Positions 1-11,678 of a stretch of DNA of 64,000 nt are shown here, in pieces. The DNA lies in assembly GCF_030272615.1 (NCBI RefSeq), contig NC_081415.1, forward strand, positions 511,383,873 to 511,447,872, read 5' to 3'. Numbering within the stretch: the first letter of the stretch is position 1; each line of letters begins with the position of its first letter. The notes under the pieces are model-generated. The model saw only the letters and a list, made by a program, of their open reading frames with translations. It made no database searches and was not told where the DNA came from. The DNA comes from Cryptomeria japonica (lineage: Eukaryota; Streptophyta; Pinopsida; Cupressales; Cupressaceae). A program made the translations under genes and the position numbers.

Positions 1-1787
1 AGTGAAGGAAAGTTGTCCCCTTGCATCCAATACACTCGCAGACACACAACATATAATTACACATTGCATAAATAAGTAAAATGTCAATACATAGCAATAA
101 TCCGTTGAATGCCATAAATCACAAGTACTGAAATACTGCAAATAATTTATGCATCTCATATCCAGATAAAGCATGAAATAATGTTATAAAAATCTGAATA
201 ACACCTCATGGTAATGTATCCACTGAAAACAAACAATCATAAAATAAAAGTCTAATGAGTACAAATGAGTAGGGGTACTACAGTTATCATCAAACATACT
301 TAATGCTAGTCCAAGAATTGATGACGAAGAATATAGCATGCAGAGCCATAAAAAGATATAGGAGTAAAATGACAACCATTACAGTGAATGGTCTTCACCA
401 ATGCCAATACCATAAATGGAGATATCATTGTCAAAGAACAAGTCACTGATCTGAAAAACTTGTTAAAGTATATAACATCACTCTTTTGGTTAAACAAATT
501 CACATTGAGCATTGATAGTCTTAAGGTCAAAACAAACAACCACTAATAATGAAGAAGCCTTTTCAAGAAAAAACAAAGATGATAGTTATGGGCATTAAGG
601 CACGTGAGGGATCATCTTGATAGTACATGAGGGATCATTTTGATAGTTATCTATGGAGGAGTCATGTTTATGATAGCAATATGCCTAAGGAATACTAGTC
701 ACATAGTTGTTACAATCATTATCACAAGGTACAAAAATAAATAGCAGTCATGCCAAAGAAATATAAGAGACAGTGAAAGCACCAAGTTGAATAAAAAAGA
801 ACAATATTCAAAGACATCTAGACTATCAGGAAGTTAATAAATAATGAAAAGTATAGTCATTTGAAATGAAGTTAACACTCATTTAATGATCAAGTACAGG
901 GAAAATATAGCAATAAGGATTCAAGTTCTGTCAACAATAAAAATCATCAAATGTCAAGGAAAAGTGTGCCAAAACATTCACAAAAGGTATAAAAATAGAA
1001 ACCATGGAAGATCAGTTGTAGAGTAGCTTTTTGAGAAAGACATTCATAACTATTAAAAATAGGCAGTGGAAGTTTCCTTTCCAATGATCAAAAGGCACAT
1101 ACAAGGTCTTATACAAAGCCAATTACCCATAGTAGTCAAATGAACCGCTTCAAAGTTATCGAAGAAGGAGGATACAATATGATGAAGGTATATATTCACA
1201 TGGTCAAACAATAAGATCAAAAAAGTCATCTCAAAGCATTGATAGTACTATCAATATACCTTAAAGACAACCTTAAAATGATAAAAAGATACAGATGTTG
1301 GAGCAGATTTCAACATTATAAACAGTCTTTTGGTAGCCACAAAATGGAGAAGTTAAGGAAGTTAAGGACACATATTTTGCAAAGGCGAATGCTATTTACA
1401 CAGTGATCTTCGAATAAACACATGTATATTTAGGGTTTCATCCAGGAACCCTAAATACACATACAAATTTCAAACAAATAAATTATCTATAGATGAAACA
1501 AAAAGATTGAGCAGTGTAGAATTACTTCATACAGGGAAAATCACAGTCATTTTGCTATGAAACCCTAAGAAATACATGCATAAAAGTATGATTTTCTACT
1601 AATTTTTATGCACAAGAAGTCACTATAGTTACAAACTAGGCTTAGAGAGAACATATATAGAAGGATTCATGCAACCTATCATAAAAGACCCTGTTCAAAA
1701 GATATATGCATGATTTAATAGAAATATTCTAGAGTAATGCTTCTTTGAAAAAAGATAACAACACAGAAAAGGAAATAAGTCACATAC
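1..1787. other. Unassigned left flank
   Basis: No open frame here resembles a known family, and the longest frames are short and unconvincing. The stretch is less T-rich than the retroelement relics to its right. It contains several AAACCCTA or TAGGGTTT motifs (about 1431, 1446, 1559) and an imperfect direct repeat, TGAGGGATCATNTTGATAG, at about 606 and 632. It could be intron or UTR of a host gene on the minus strand (see the candidate exon at 1788-1816), or an old unrecognised repeat. Confidence 0.3.
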
Positions 1788-1816
1788 CGCATGAAAACTC
1801 TAAAACCCTTGTTCAT
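1788..1816 (-). other. Candidate first coding exon (speculative)
   Basis: Read on the minus strand, an ATG at 1816-1814 opens a 29-nt frame that ends at GCG followed by GTATGTGA, a good match to a plant 5' splice site. About 100 bp upstream lies AAACCCTAA, a telo-box often found near plant gene starts, and the interval reads like a pyrimidine-rich 5' leader. No downstream exon was recognised in 1-1787, so this is inference from short signals. It may equally be chance in AT-rich DNA. Confidence 0.18.
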
Positions 1817-1917
1817 TCTAGCCTTTGAAGTCTCAATTCAATGCTCAAATAGAGGAATGTATGAAGGCTAGAGGGAAGACTTCACAGTGAAGACAAAAAT
1901 GTAAAGTGAAGAGTTTT

Positions 1918-1926
1918 TAGGGTTTA
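1918..1926 (-). promoter_or_regulatory. Telo-box (AAACCCTAA)
   Basis: The plus-strand TTAGGGTTT gives AAACCCTAA on the minus strand, about 100 bp upstream of the candidate ATG at 1816. Such boxes are known near transcription starts of many plant housekeeping genes. By itself it is weak evidence. Confidence 0.25.
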
Positions 1927-2039
1927 AAATTACCTTTAGCTGGCTATACTCTAATTCCTTTTTAGGATTTTTTTATGGAGTCATTCTATGTTTTGAGAGC
2001 TACTTTTTTTTTTTGTCGTCAAGTTATTAGAACTCACAC

Positions 2040-2055
2040 TAGGACTTAAGTCCTA
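2040..2055. repeat. 16-bp perfect palindrome
   Basis: TAGGACTTAAGTCCTA is its own reverse complement. It lies at the change from the left flank to very AT-rich sequence. No function can be assigned. Confidence 0.5.
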
Positions 2056-3349
2056 ATAGTCATGTTAGTCAGGCGGATTTCAACCCAATTTTATTAAGTG
2101 CAAAAGATCCATTTAACTTTATTGTATTTTATTTATGAATAATGGTTTCGAAGAGAAAAGAAAAATAAAGTTAACTGCCATTATAAATAAATAAATATAA
2201 TAAATTATTAATTATTTTATTTTAAACAAATAGAAGTAGAAGTAAAAAGTATTACAAAGATTATTTTAATATTTATTTAAAATTACTTCTACTTGGTTAA
2301 AATGTAAGAACTAAATAATAAATGCACTTAGGAGTTTAGTACCATGCAGTTTACAAAGATGGACTATTTTTTAGTTTGAGTTATTTTTAGCTTAGACTAT
2401 CGTACATAATTTTTCAGAAGTGCGGTTCTTTTTAGGGGAGATATTTTTGGAGATATGGCATCTTGGATTTTCTCTTTTTAGTAGATGGGGATATTTTCTT
2501 TTCAGAGCTATTTTTGGCACATAGAGATGCAGATTTTTGGACTGGGAGTTTACTTTTTTAGTGGAGCTATTCTGGGCAAGATTGACAGTTCTATATTTGC
2601 AAGTGGGAGTATTTTTTCATTTAGTTGCAGTTGGAGACCTTTTTTGAGCATCAGTGGCTAGTTTGACATTTTTTGGCATGACATTTTTTAGCATTTTTGG
2701 GCAAATTCGCCCAAGGTTTTTTCTCATGCAGTTTTTTCTATTAGGGTTTTTGAAAGAGATGTCCATGATGGGTTGTATATATTCTCTCTCTTTTTTTACC
2801 CTCTAGTTCTTTATTTTTTCTTACACATACAACAAAAAGTATTGTATCTCAACAGTTTTTCAGTTTTCAACATTGTAATAGAGATTATTTTCAGTTTTGC
2901 AATCAAGAGTTTCAGTTTCCTTGTCAATTATTCTTTTTTTTCCATTGTGATTTAAATGATTTGATAGAGTTATAGTGATTTAATTTTGAATCCTTTTCTT
3001 TGTCTCATTTATGCTTTGCAGAAATAGGAAAATTTCATAGTAAATTCAGGTTGTGGGTTGTGTTCATCTGGTGTTCAGTCCTTTGCATGTTATGAAAAAT
3101 CACTTTTCCTACATGCAGAAGTTGGATAACTTCGAGCCTTCACATAAATGTTAACGAGTTTCATGATCTTATTTGATTTGTGAAATAATTTTTGTGTCTT
3201 TTTGCAAGTGGTTGTAATTTTAGGACAACAAGTAGAATTGCATCATTTTGGTCTATCACCACCATTAGGATAGGTTTTTTATTACATGCAATATTTTAAC
3301 CCTTTTCTCATAAAGAAGTTAGTATAGGAGATGCATAAGGACTATAAGT
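2056..3349. other. AT-rich stretch, possibly old LTR sequence
   Basis: No coding sequence was recognised. The part at about 2400-2950 is T-rich, with TATATATTCTCTCTC followed by a leader-like run, which resembles the R/U5 part of a plant LTR. I could not find a partner copy, a primer site or a target duplication, so it is left unassigned. Confidence 0.25.
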
Positions 3350-4329
3350 TGGCCTGGTCTCTGGAGATTCACCTTCAATTTGAGCAACCCATAAGATTGA
3401 AGGTGTTTCCATGTTCCACATGATTGCTTGGTTTCACACGTAGCATCACTAGTGCAATCCTCCGTGACAATAGTTCTTCGATCATTCTGTATGCATTTTG
3501 GTGGTCTACATTAATCGATGTGCCTGTAATTGAAGATTTTATTGATCTGGTGGTAGTCTTCATGCTATATGACTTTCTAGCCGACCCGATGGTTGTTGTA
3601 TGTTGTGGATGATCTCGATGAGTTATTCAATGGTTTTGTGTGTTTGAGGAGTTGATTTGGGTCCATGCTATGTCCTTGTCGACATTGTATTGGTCTAATA
3701 TTGATTTATGTATCGTGTTATGTAATTTTCTAATTAGTTTCTATGTGTTGATTCAACCTTGGAGTTAAGGTTGATAAATTGTATAAATAAGTGTTGTAAT
3801 CATGTAAGATCTATGTCTATGGTTTTATTTATGATCTATTAGAGTATTGTATGTGTGAACAAGTGAATTGATCATTTGGTAGTGTGGAAGAGCAGAGAAG
3901 TGTTGTTGTCTAGACAATGTACTTAACCGAAACCATGATTGAGCATTTGGAGATGCTATACTTTCAATTCATGTAGTTCAGATTGTTGTGTGATCTTTTT
4001 AAGGTAGTGAGCCTTCCTAGGGTTGTATCACTTTTTTGTTCTGATTAGTGAGCTCTAGGCAGTGTGCTTGAATGCATGTGCATTTCCCATTGTAATATTT
4101 TCACATACTACTGTAGAGTATCATCTTATTGTGGGTAGGTTCCCACCATGGTTTTTACCTTAAATGGGTTTTCCATATCAAAAGTTTGTGTGTTATGTGT
4201 GTTGTTGATGTGGTGGTAATATTTTTAATTGTTGTTCTTGATTAGATCTAAATTTACGGTTAATTTGTTTAAGTTTGGTGAAAACTGATTCACTCCCCTC
4301 TCAGTTTTCCCGCATTGTTGTTGCCAACA
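3350..4329 (+). mobile_element. Copia-type LTR, 5'-truncated or solo
   Basis: The right part follows the module order of the LTR at 10397-11620. It has a GTAAGATCT-like motif near 3803, then GTGGGTAGGTTCCCACCATGG and TGGGTTTTCCA (about 4133-4175), then CTGATTCACTCCCCTCTCAGT (about 4285-4305), and ends in GCCAACA at 4329. No primer site follows and no partner LTR is present. The left boundary is approximate because similarity fades around 3350-3600. It lies against an antisense gypsy relic and may have inserted into it. Confidence 0.55.
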
Positions 4330-4339
4330 CTTAGGAGAA

Positions 4340-5440
4340 TCATCAATGTATGTTGTTGTTAGGAATAATTATGGCCTGATTAGTATAACATATCCTTGTC
4401 CTCCTTGCTTTATTGTCTTCAAGAACTCTTTCTCCCCAACCACCATTACACTAGGCTCAATCTTCTTATGCTTGCCTTTTTCTTGTAGTGCAGTCAAAGT
4501 GAATGAAGTCCCATCCTTTTCTATCACATAGATGTTCTTATGCCCATCATGCTTTTCCTTTCAGTCATATTACTAAGGTCTACCTAGGAGTAAGTGACAT
4601 ACATCCATAGGGATGATGTCACACAATATTTTGTTCTTGTAACCTCATAAGTTGAACTCCACCCATGCTTGCTCATTTACCAAGACCTACTATCCTTTAG
4701 TCAACCATGACACTTTGTATGGAGTGGGGTTAAGAATCCTTTTCAAATTCAATTTCTACACCATTTCTAAAGCTAGTAAGTTATCCATTGAACTTGAATC
4801 AATGACCACCTTTACATACCTTCCCATGTGATTTGCAAGTGGTCCTAAATATTTTTTTTTTTTGAGGCTCTTGGACTATTGGCACCTTTATCAATGTTTT
4901 CCTTAGCATCAAAGACTAAATATCTCTAGGGAAGCATGCTGAGAAGGTGAATTCACACTTTCATTGTCTTCTTCTTGTACTATTTGAGTTCTTATCTCCC
5001 CACCTTGAGAGGTTGATCCTTTCTTATACAGGCACCTCCTTGCAGGGTGTTCAAACTAATTACAACTAAAGCACTTACCGAAGAAGGAGTTATACCCTCT
5101 CCCTTGGCCTCCAAACCTTCCTCTTCCATTAGGCCTTCTTCCTCTAAATTTTCTTTCGCTACTTTACTCACCTTTTTGTTCTTGTTGGTTGGTTGCTTCA
5201 TCTTGGGACTTGGAGGACAATCCTCTTCCCCTAAAAGTTCCTCTACCTTAAAAATTTTGTTCTTTCCTCTCACTTGCTTATCTTGCTTCCTTCTCAACTT
5301 TTCTTAAGCCTTGATGGCTAGCTTGTAACATTCCTCTACTATCTTTGGGGTGGTAAGACTGGGTTCATCTTGGATATTATACCTCAACCCATTGAGGTAT
5401 CTAGCCACCATCTCTTCCTCATCTTGGTCACCAAATCTAC
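4340..5440 (-). pseudogene. Ty3/gypsy gag-protease relic
   Basis: Minus-strand translation with frame changes gives a gag C-terminus (NGLRYNIQDE near 5390 and a basic KLRRKQDKQ segment near 5290). It continues with a CX2CX4HX4C zinc knuckle, CFSCNxFEHPARRC, near 5075-5035. A protease-to-RT linker follows, with matches such as MSKHGW, WMYVTYS and DGHKNIYVIEKDG (about 4690-4520), typical of plant gypsy polyproteins. Stops and frameshifts are frequent, so it is dead. The gag start is missing beyond 5440, and RT and integrase are missing beyond 4340, where the LTR at 3350-4329 begins. The family call is firm and the exact ends are not. Confidence 0.65.
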
Positions 5441-6677
5441 TTTTTTTTGTCGATTTAGAAGTGGATTTTTTTAGAATATACACATTAGATTATATTGGAG
5501 AAAAAAAAAATTGGATTCTATTTATGATGCCAAAATAACAATTGGGTATCCATAAGATTTTGAAAATTCATCACAGTTCACTAATAAATAAAAAAGAACA
5601 AGAAAAACATAAAAAATGATCTAGGAAAAACTTATTTAGTTTGTTTGAATTTAAAAAAAAATTTAAATTTATAGGTGATGTAATTAACCCCAGAAAACCA
5701 CTATGGTATCTGCCAAATTTTTCATTTAGTAAGCAATTTTTTAATAAATCAAGTTACAAGGGTCATATTTTCTAGTTATTAGTTGGCTAAATTTAGCATG
5801 CTTTTCATTTGGTCATAACATTTACATATAGTGTCCATTTTTCAGAAACAAGATATTATTGGAAATATTATTTTGAGAGCTACCCAATGGTGCTTCTTTT
5901 TTCCCTAGGTTCTAATCCTTGAGATTTCTATAGGGCATTGAATTCAAACCTTCTTTTTTCAGTTTTGAGAACATAACTTGCTCAAATAGAGTCCATTTTC
6001 CAATTGCATGTACTTTCTTGTGCATTTTTAGTTGTTTCTTCTCCTTCATGCACTACTTGATGACATACAATTTAGTGGACATATCATCTCTCTCCATTTT
6101 CAACATTAGGGGGATTTTATATTGTTGGGGTGAATGCTTCCTTGGTTTTGATTTTGTGGGTGCAACTTATCCATAGTTGATTAGTTCTTTATATTATTTG
6201 CACCTATATTTTTTACTAGCATTTTATTCTTTCATGGTTGAATAGTATCATTAGCGTCACCCAGGTAGTTTCATGTATGATCTATATCTTCAAATAATAG
6301 ATGTTTTTTTTTTTCCTATTTGTTCTTTGTTTGAGTAGTGTTGTTGAGGGTGCTCATAAAACTTCTCATCTTCTTGATCTTGATCCTCATCCTAATTTAA
6401 GAGGAGGTTCTTCAATCAACACTATTGTAGTTATCATTTAAGAATTTTCTACAACATCTTTGTGCTTTAAGGATATTCTGCATGTTCGTCGAGGCTTCTT
6501 AGTCCATGATTCTCTTTATTTTATCTTTTAGAGAGGATTTTTCTCTCATCCTCAAGTCAAAAAGAGATATTTTTGTACATGGGTACCTCATCAAACTTTT
6601 AATTACAAAGACCTATGATTGAATTTCATGTTTTTTGAGTTTTTTAAACTTCTATCTATGTTTCACTTAAGGGGAGG
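5441..6677 (+). mobile_element. Non-coding copia relic (5' leader fused to 3' end)
   Basis: The part at 5690-5900 resembles 27540-27760, which lies in the leader region of an old copia element. Both have a phrase beginning AAACCA(C/T)C and continuing GGTATCT(G/A)(C/G)C, then TTGG/TAACTTTTACATA-like text. The part at 6560-6677 has TACATGGGTACCTCATCAA and CTTAAGGGGAGG, as found just before the 3' LTRs at 27086 and 48803. No gag, integrase or RT lies between. I read it as a copia copy that lost its coding region; its 5' LTR was not found. Confidence 0.4.
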
Positions 6678-6850
6678 TGTTAGAGAATTATATTTATATT
6701 TATTCTTTTTAAGCTTAAGTTCACTTTAGTTGAGCTATATTTATCTCCTTTATAATTTTTCATTTTATTAATATTAGATTAGGGCTTCTCTAGCTTTCTA
6801 TTAAGAAATTCATTATTAATTGTTCCATTCTATAATCTTTTCCTTTGATG
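6678..6850 (+). mobile_element. Probable 3' LTR remnant
   Basis: It starts with TGTTAGAG directly after the purine tract AAGGGGAGG, the same arrangement as the 3' LTR at 48803. The right end and target duplication could not be defined, so 6850 is approximate. Confidence 0.35.
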
Positions 6851-7238
6851 AATCTAGCACATCTTTCTTTCTACTCTCATTTGTAGTAGGTGTTCTTGTT
6901 TTCTATTTGGTCTTGGAGGCTTGTAATGTGGATTACATGGAAAATCTTGGTGTGCTAAATGATGAAATAAAATGGTGGACAACAAGGGAGTCCTTTCCAA
7001 CTCACTTGGTTGAGCTAACATGAAGGGATGCCTAAAATCTTTCCCAATGACTAAATGTTAATTATACCATCGATTCATATGAGTAAAGTCATTTCTATAA
7101 ATGAGTGATGAGTGAAGTCGACTTTTTAGATTGTTCCTATCGGTCTGTTTTTCTATCCATTGGTTCGGGTTTGGTATTATTTTTCTGAACATCAAAAGTT
7201 GCAGAGGTACTCTTTTTATATGGGGAGATAAGAACAAA
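6851..7238. other. No recognised feature
   Basis: Short open frames occur but show no family resemblance. The stretch separates the copia relic from the ORF-plus-tail copy that follows. Confidence 0.4.
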
Positions 7239-8675
7239 ATGGATTCGTCTTCATGCGAGAAGTGGGAACAAAACAAGGAGCAATGGATGGAAATTGTGGA
7301 TGGTGGTTTGGAGCATTACCTCAAAAAATTTCATTGCCAGAATCACAAGATAACCAAATATTTTTTGAAGGGCTAGTATAAAAGTGTTCTCAGTGTGTAT
7401 GGTGCCAAATTTAGGATTGATGAGCATTTCATAGGAGAGATTACAGGTTTGAATATGGAAGGAAAAAAGTTCTATAGAGAGAGAAAAACCTCAGAGGAAG
7501 CTCTGTTAATTGCCTATGACAAATAGAGTGAAAGAAATAGAGTAAGGAAAATGCCTAATCAGGGTTGTAACAATAGTAAAGACCTCTTTAAGATTTGGGT
7601 GGATATGGTGGAAATAATTATGAGGTACATTACTCTAGATGGCCGCTATGCCAACATTTTTTCCTATGATTTCACCATCTTGAATCATTTTAGCCATGAT
7701 GGAGAAATTTCTCTTCCTTTTTATTTAATGTCTCCACTTGAGAATAATCTTATAAATCATGCTAAAAGAAATGAGAATCTTGTTTTGCACGAGGGCTTAA
7801 TCCTCCTCATTATGGATTATGACAAAGTGTATGAGGTGAAGCCTTCCCTTATTATAAAAAACCCCAAATACTTGGCTATCCATGATGTTCATGTGGTCTT
7901 AGATATTGATGTTGATAAGGAGGTGGGTGAAGTGGCCATGGATTGAAATGATCTCCATGTATCGGATGACTTAGATTATAGGCCTTCAGAGGATGAGGGT
8001 CCTCCTAGAAACCTACTCTTGGTACTAATAGTAGCAAGAAAAGCAAAAGCCCTCCTAGATTTGTAGCTAAAAAGTTGAAAATGCCCTTCTCTAAACCCCA
8101 AGACTTGAGCCCTCAAACCTTTAAAAAAGAAGAAAATTGGGAAAAGGGTGGAGATAAAGGGTAAAGGAGATGATGAAATCAAACTGGATATTCCCCTGAA
8201 TGTGGACCCAAGAGAATATAAAAAGGAATAAATAGATTTTGATATGCTCCTGGCTAAGTCTACCATCAACAAAGAGAAATGTTTTGAGTGGGTGAAAAGT
8301 TAAATTTCCCTCCTTAAATAGGGCATTAAGGATATAATTAACATCATCATAGAGAACCCCTCACTAGACAAAACTGACAAGCTCCTGAAGATGACTCAAA
8401 AATTAATGAAAGATATTAGGGTTATGAAAATCGGGCATGAGTGAAGAATTTTTCATCTCGAAAAAACTATGGAGGAATTAAAGGGAAAACTTAGGGGACT
8501 GGTGGAAATAAGCAAAGAGGCAATGAATAACAATGTAGAAGGCCTTAAATGGGTTAATGGGAAAATTATCATTCAGAATGCCCAACCTCTTAGCTATGTT
8601 CCGCCTTCAGCTGCCAAATTGAGCAAGAAGTTGGGAGAGAAACACACAAGATACCGATATGTAGATTTCTACTAG
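7239..8675 (+). pseudogene. ORF of 'ORF-plus-tail' repeat family, copy 1
   Basis: Roughly 480 codons lie mostly in one frame, broken by stops (7374, about 7524, 7944 and later ones) and by at least one frame excursion at about 8010-8150. The N-terminal part (about 7239-7940) includes the block from RYITLDGRY to NLINHAK. This loosely recalls the 'putative plant transposon protein' domain found in some plant retroelements; that is a weak inference. The middle is acidic and then rich in Lys, Ser and Pro. The C-terminal part (about 8230-8600) is a charged, probably coiled-coil region with DMLLAKSTINKEKCFEWV and GIKDIINIIIENP. The same blocks recur antisense at 29780-30578, proving a repeat. No RT, integrase or transposase motif was seen. 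Function unknown. Confidence 0.55.
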
Positions 8676-8799
8676 ACACTCTACCAAGACTAGAAGTAAG
8701 AATCAGGAGAGGAGTAGCTTGAGATTCATCATGGAGGAGCTCAAAGATATTAACAAGAATATGATCTATAAAAATATTGAGCTCATGAAAGCTCTTGGA

Positions 8800-9000
8800 T
8801 AGCTTTTTGTTTTTGTTAGATTCTTTTTTGCTCTAGTTTCATTGCTTTTTGTTATGATTTTTGGGGTGTATCCCTTGTTTCTGTAGCTATTTGGCTATTG
8901 TTTAGACTTTGGTTCACTACCAGTTTTATTTTTTGTTGTTGGATTTGGGTTTTGGGTCCCTGTAAAACCTATTTATCTTAATCAAAAACTATAAACTTGA
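8800..9000 (+). repeat. T-rich 3' tail of ORF-plus-tail copy 1
   Basis: T-rich sequence ending in TGTAAAACCTATTTATCTTAATCAAAAAC (in parts: CTGTAAAACCTATTTATC, then TTAATCAAAAAC). Close variants of this ending occur at about 21975-22005, at 49490-49525 and, antisense, at about 29775-29815. This suggests a defined 3' end as in non-LTR retroelements. Confidence 0.5.
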
Positions 9001-9900
9001 AATGATGTAATGAACTACTTCATTTTATAGACTATATGTAATGTTGTATTTATTTTATTCTTGGGTTTATTATTTCTAGTCTATGATTTCCTTCTATTTA
9101 TATTTTTTGAGGATACATTATATTTATTTATGTTGGTTTATATATATTAATCTATTTAATAAATAATATTGTACGTACTATTTGAGATCTAGTTTTCACT
9201 ATTAAATTATATCTAATAAATGTCAATGAAAAATATTAAGGTTCTTATATATTAAATTTAGAAACATGATAAAAAATAAAATTAAAAAAATTTAATCCCT
9301 AGAAAAATTAAAAAAGCATATAAAACATGATTAAAAACAAAAACTTGTTGTGGAATGAGGAAGTTGAAACTGCTCTACAAATTATGGGCAACCATTCTAA
9401 AGTGTTCTTGCTAGCCATCCCTTTTTATTTTAAAATAAGGTAAAATGAGCTTGTGATTAGCTTTAATAAATTAAATTTTTATTATTTCTATACCCATTTT
9501 AAAATAGTTATGCATTTGTAATGGATACCCATTTAGACAATAAAAAGTTCTCATTTTTTATGGGTAGAAGTTTAGGTTTTGGGTTGTTCAAAATGTCCAC
9601 TAAAAGTAGACTCATTATCTTTCTTTTGTCCCCTTTTATTCTTTCAAATTGAACTTTGCCTTAAATTTTTTTGGATTAATATGTTGATTTGTTTCCAAGT
9701 TTCATCATGTAGTTCATGCTAAACGCACTTGGAAATAGTCATTTAATCACACGTATTATCATGCCATCTTTACCATTGAAGATTATTATTCACAAGTTTT
9801 CATATGTAACCAAATGTGTTTCACCTCATTGCATTATGAAAAAAATTTATTTTAACACGCGGATAATTGATAATTTTTATAAGAAAATCATGAGACTTAT
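9001..9900. other. AT-rich, no recognised feature
   Basis: Very AT-rich with many short A and T runs. I saw no coding sequence, terminal repeat or tandem array. Confidence 0.4.
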
Positions 9901-10396
9901 TTAATCATTTCTCTTAGATTGGGTGTTTCTTCTAGAGGAAACACTAGACTTGCCTCTTTTCAAGGAAAATTTTTAAATTTTTTTTGAATAATATTTCATC
10001 AGTTGTTCTCCCTATTGGAGTCTTCACGCCAGGGCCTTGCCTGGATCCTCTTCGTTGGTTCTTGGGGGCTTATTTGTTTTGTTCCATTTTGTTTTTTATG
10101 TGCCTTTTGTCTTTGTGTTGTTTCAAAAGGATGGGGATTGTCCCTTTATGGTTATATATTGTAACCCCTTCCTGGCTCATTGGTTTGGGTGTTGTTGGTC
10201 TCTCTCAATGTTCTTTCTGGGTTGTGGTTCTTGAGATTTATTTTTTACATCTTTGGGCTTCTCTAGTCTTTTCTATTGAGGTGATATTGTCTTCTATTGA
10301 GGGGGAGATGGATGTGGCTATGTTATTCATTTCTCCTTTTCAGGTGGAGATGGATGCTTTTAAAGTTGCCCGAAAGTGCTATTGGGGGGATGCTGG
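9901..10396 (+). other. Upstream half of an interrupted T-rich repeat
   Basis: A T- and G-rich strand with a 156-codon open frame (9984-10454) made mostly of hydrophobic residues, as any T-rich strand would give; I do not regard it as a protein. The sequence appears to continue after the copia insertion, at 21133-22010, where it ends in the same kind of tail as copy 1. I interpret it as the 3' untranslated part of another non-LTR or ORF-plus-tail copy. Confidence 0.35.
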
Positions 10397-11620
10397 CGTT
10401 GGCCATTTGGAGGAATTGATTATGTGTTGCATTGATGTTTTGTTATTGATGTAAACACTAGCTGTTTTGGATGCTTTACCAGCACCCTTCTGGGCCTGAT
10501 AAGTTGTGTGGTTTCTAGTTGAATTGGATCTGGCATGATCCGGTATGCTCTGGTATGGTTTGGTTATGGAATTGGCTTATTCATGATACCCATGTTCATA
10601 GTCAATAAGTTGGTTTTGGTCTGGTGATCAAAAGTTATCATGATTGCTTAGACGCTTGGTTTGTGGTTACGGAAAGGGTTTTACTGGTAGAGCTCTGATG
10701 AAGATCTTTGATGATATGTATAAGTGGTGTTGGTACAGCTTCTGGTATGGATTTAGGATGTTGATGGAAATCGTGTTTCAGACTTGGCGGATGGAGATTA
10801 TTGCTTTAGCGTGTGGACCTATATTGGGTCCCAGTTGATCTATATTATTGACTAACTTGATGTAACCTATGGATTGGACCTCTCAATGTGTTTCTAGTAT
10901 GTCTTATGTGTTGGATATTATTTGTTTGGTCTAAGGGTGACATGTTTTGTAGTTATGTAATTGGTTTATTGTCTAGTGGCCAACCTGATTGTTTATGTTC
11001 GAGGGTTTGTATATATATGATGTAAGATCTCATTGTAGATCATCAAGGGATATCAAGATATAGGAATGCTATATGGATATGTAATGTGCAAATAATGTAA
11101 TATCATTTAGGAAGATTATTTGGTCGATCATTGGAGATTGAGTTAAGTTAATGTAAGAGGATTTATTTCTCTAGTATTGTGCTTAACCAAAACTATACTC
11201 AAGCATATGAGATGATATCTTTGTAGTTCATTTATTCTTTCAGATTGTAGTCTAGATTTCTATGTAGTCAATGAGACTTCTTTTGTGATGAGCAATGAGC
11301 TCTAGGCTGTTGGCCTTCCTGGAAGTGTAGGCCACTCAATTTTAATTCACATACTTATTGCAGATGTATTATCTGATTGTGGGTAGGCTTCCCACCATGG
11401 TTTTTCCCTTTATTGGGTTTTCCACATATAAATATTGGTGTCACATGGATGGTATTTATTCTTTGATTATTTGTTTATGCTTAATTGGTTTAATCGTTAT
11501 TCTGGTATTTGGTTTAAGTATTCTTGTATTAATGTTTTAATTGTTAAATATTCTGGTAATCTGTGACAATTGATTCCTCCCCCCTCTTAGTTGTCTTCTG
11601 GTTATTTGAACTATCTAACA
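10397..11620 (+). repeat. 5' LTR of copia element 10397-21132
   Basis: It matches 19916-21132 along its length with many substitutions. It holds a TATA-like run TATATATAT at 11010-11018 and GTAAGATCT just after. The CCCACCATGG / TGGGTTTTCCACAT module lies at 11379-11427 and a C-rich motif at about 11568-11590. It ends CTATCTAACA. Confidence 0.85.
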
Positions 11621-11622
11621 AC

Positions 11623-11634
11623 TAGTATCAGAGC
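11623..11634 (+). other. Primer binding site
   Basis: TAGTATCAGAGC differs by one base from TGGTATCAGAGC, the complement of the plant initiator methionine tRNA 3' end that primes most plant copia elements. It lies two bases after the LTR end. Confidence 0.75.
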
Positions 11635-11678
11635 TTTGGTCCTCTTTGCAGAAAGCTTAACCACTTGAGGAAGATCCT

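Noticed and set aside
9984-10454. 156-codon hydrophobic ORF that could be taken for a membrane protein
   Set aside because: It lies on a T-rich strand where any frame looks hydrophobic, crosses the start of a copia LTR at 10397, and has no relative.
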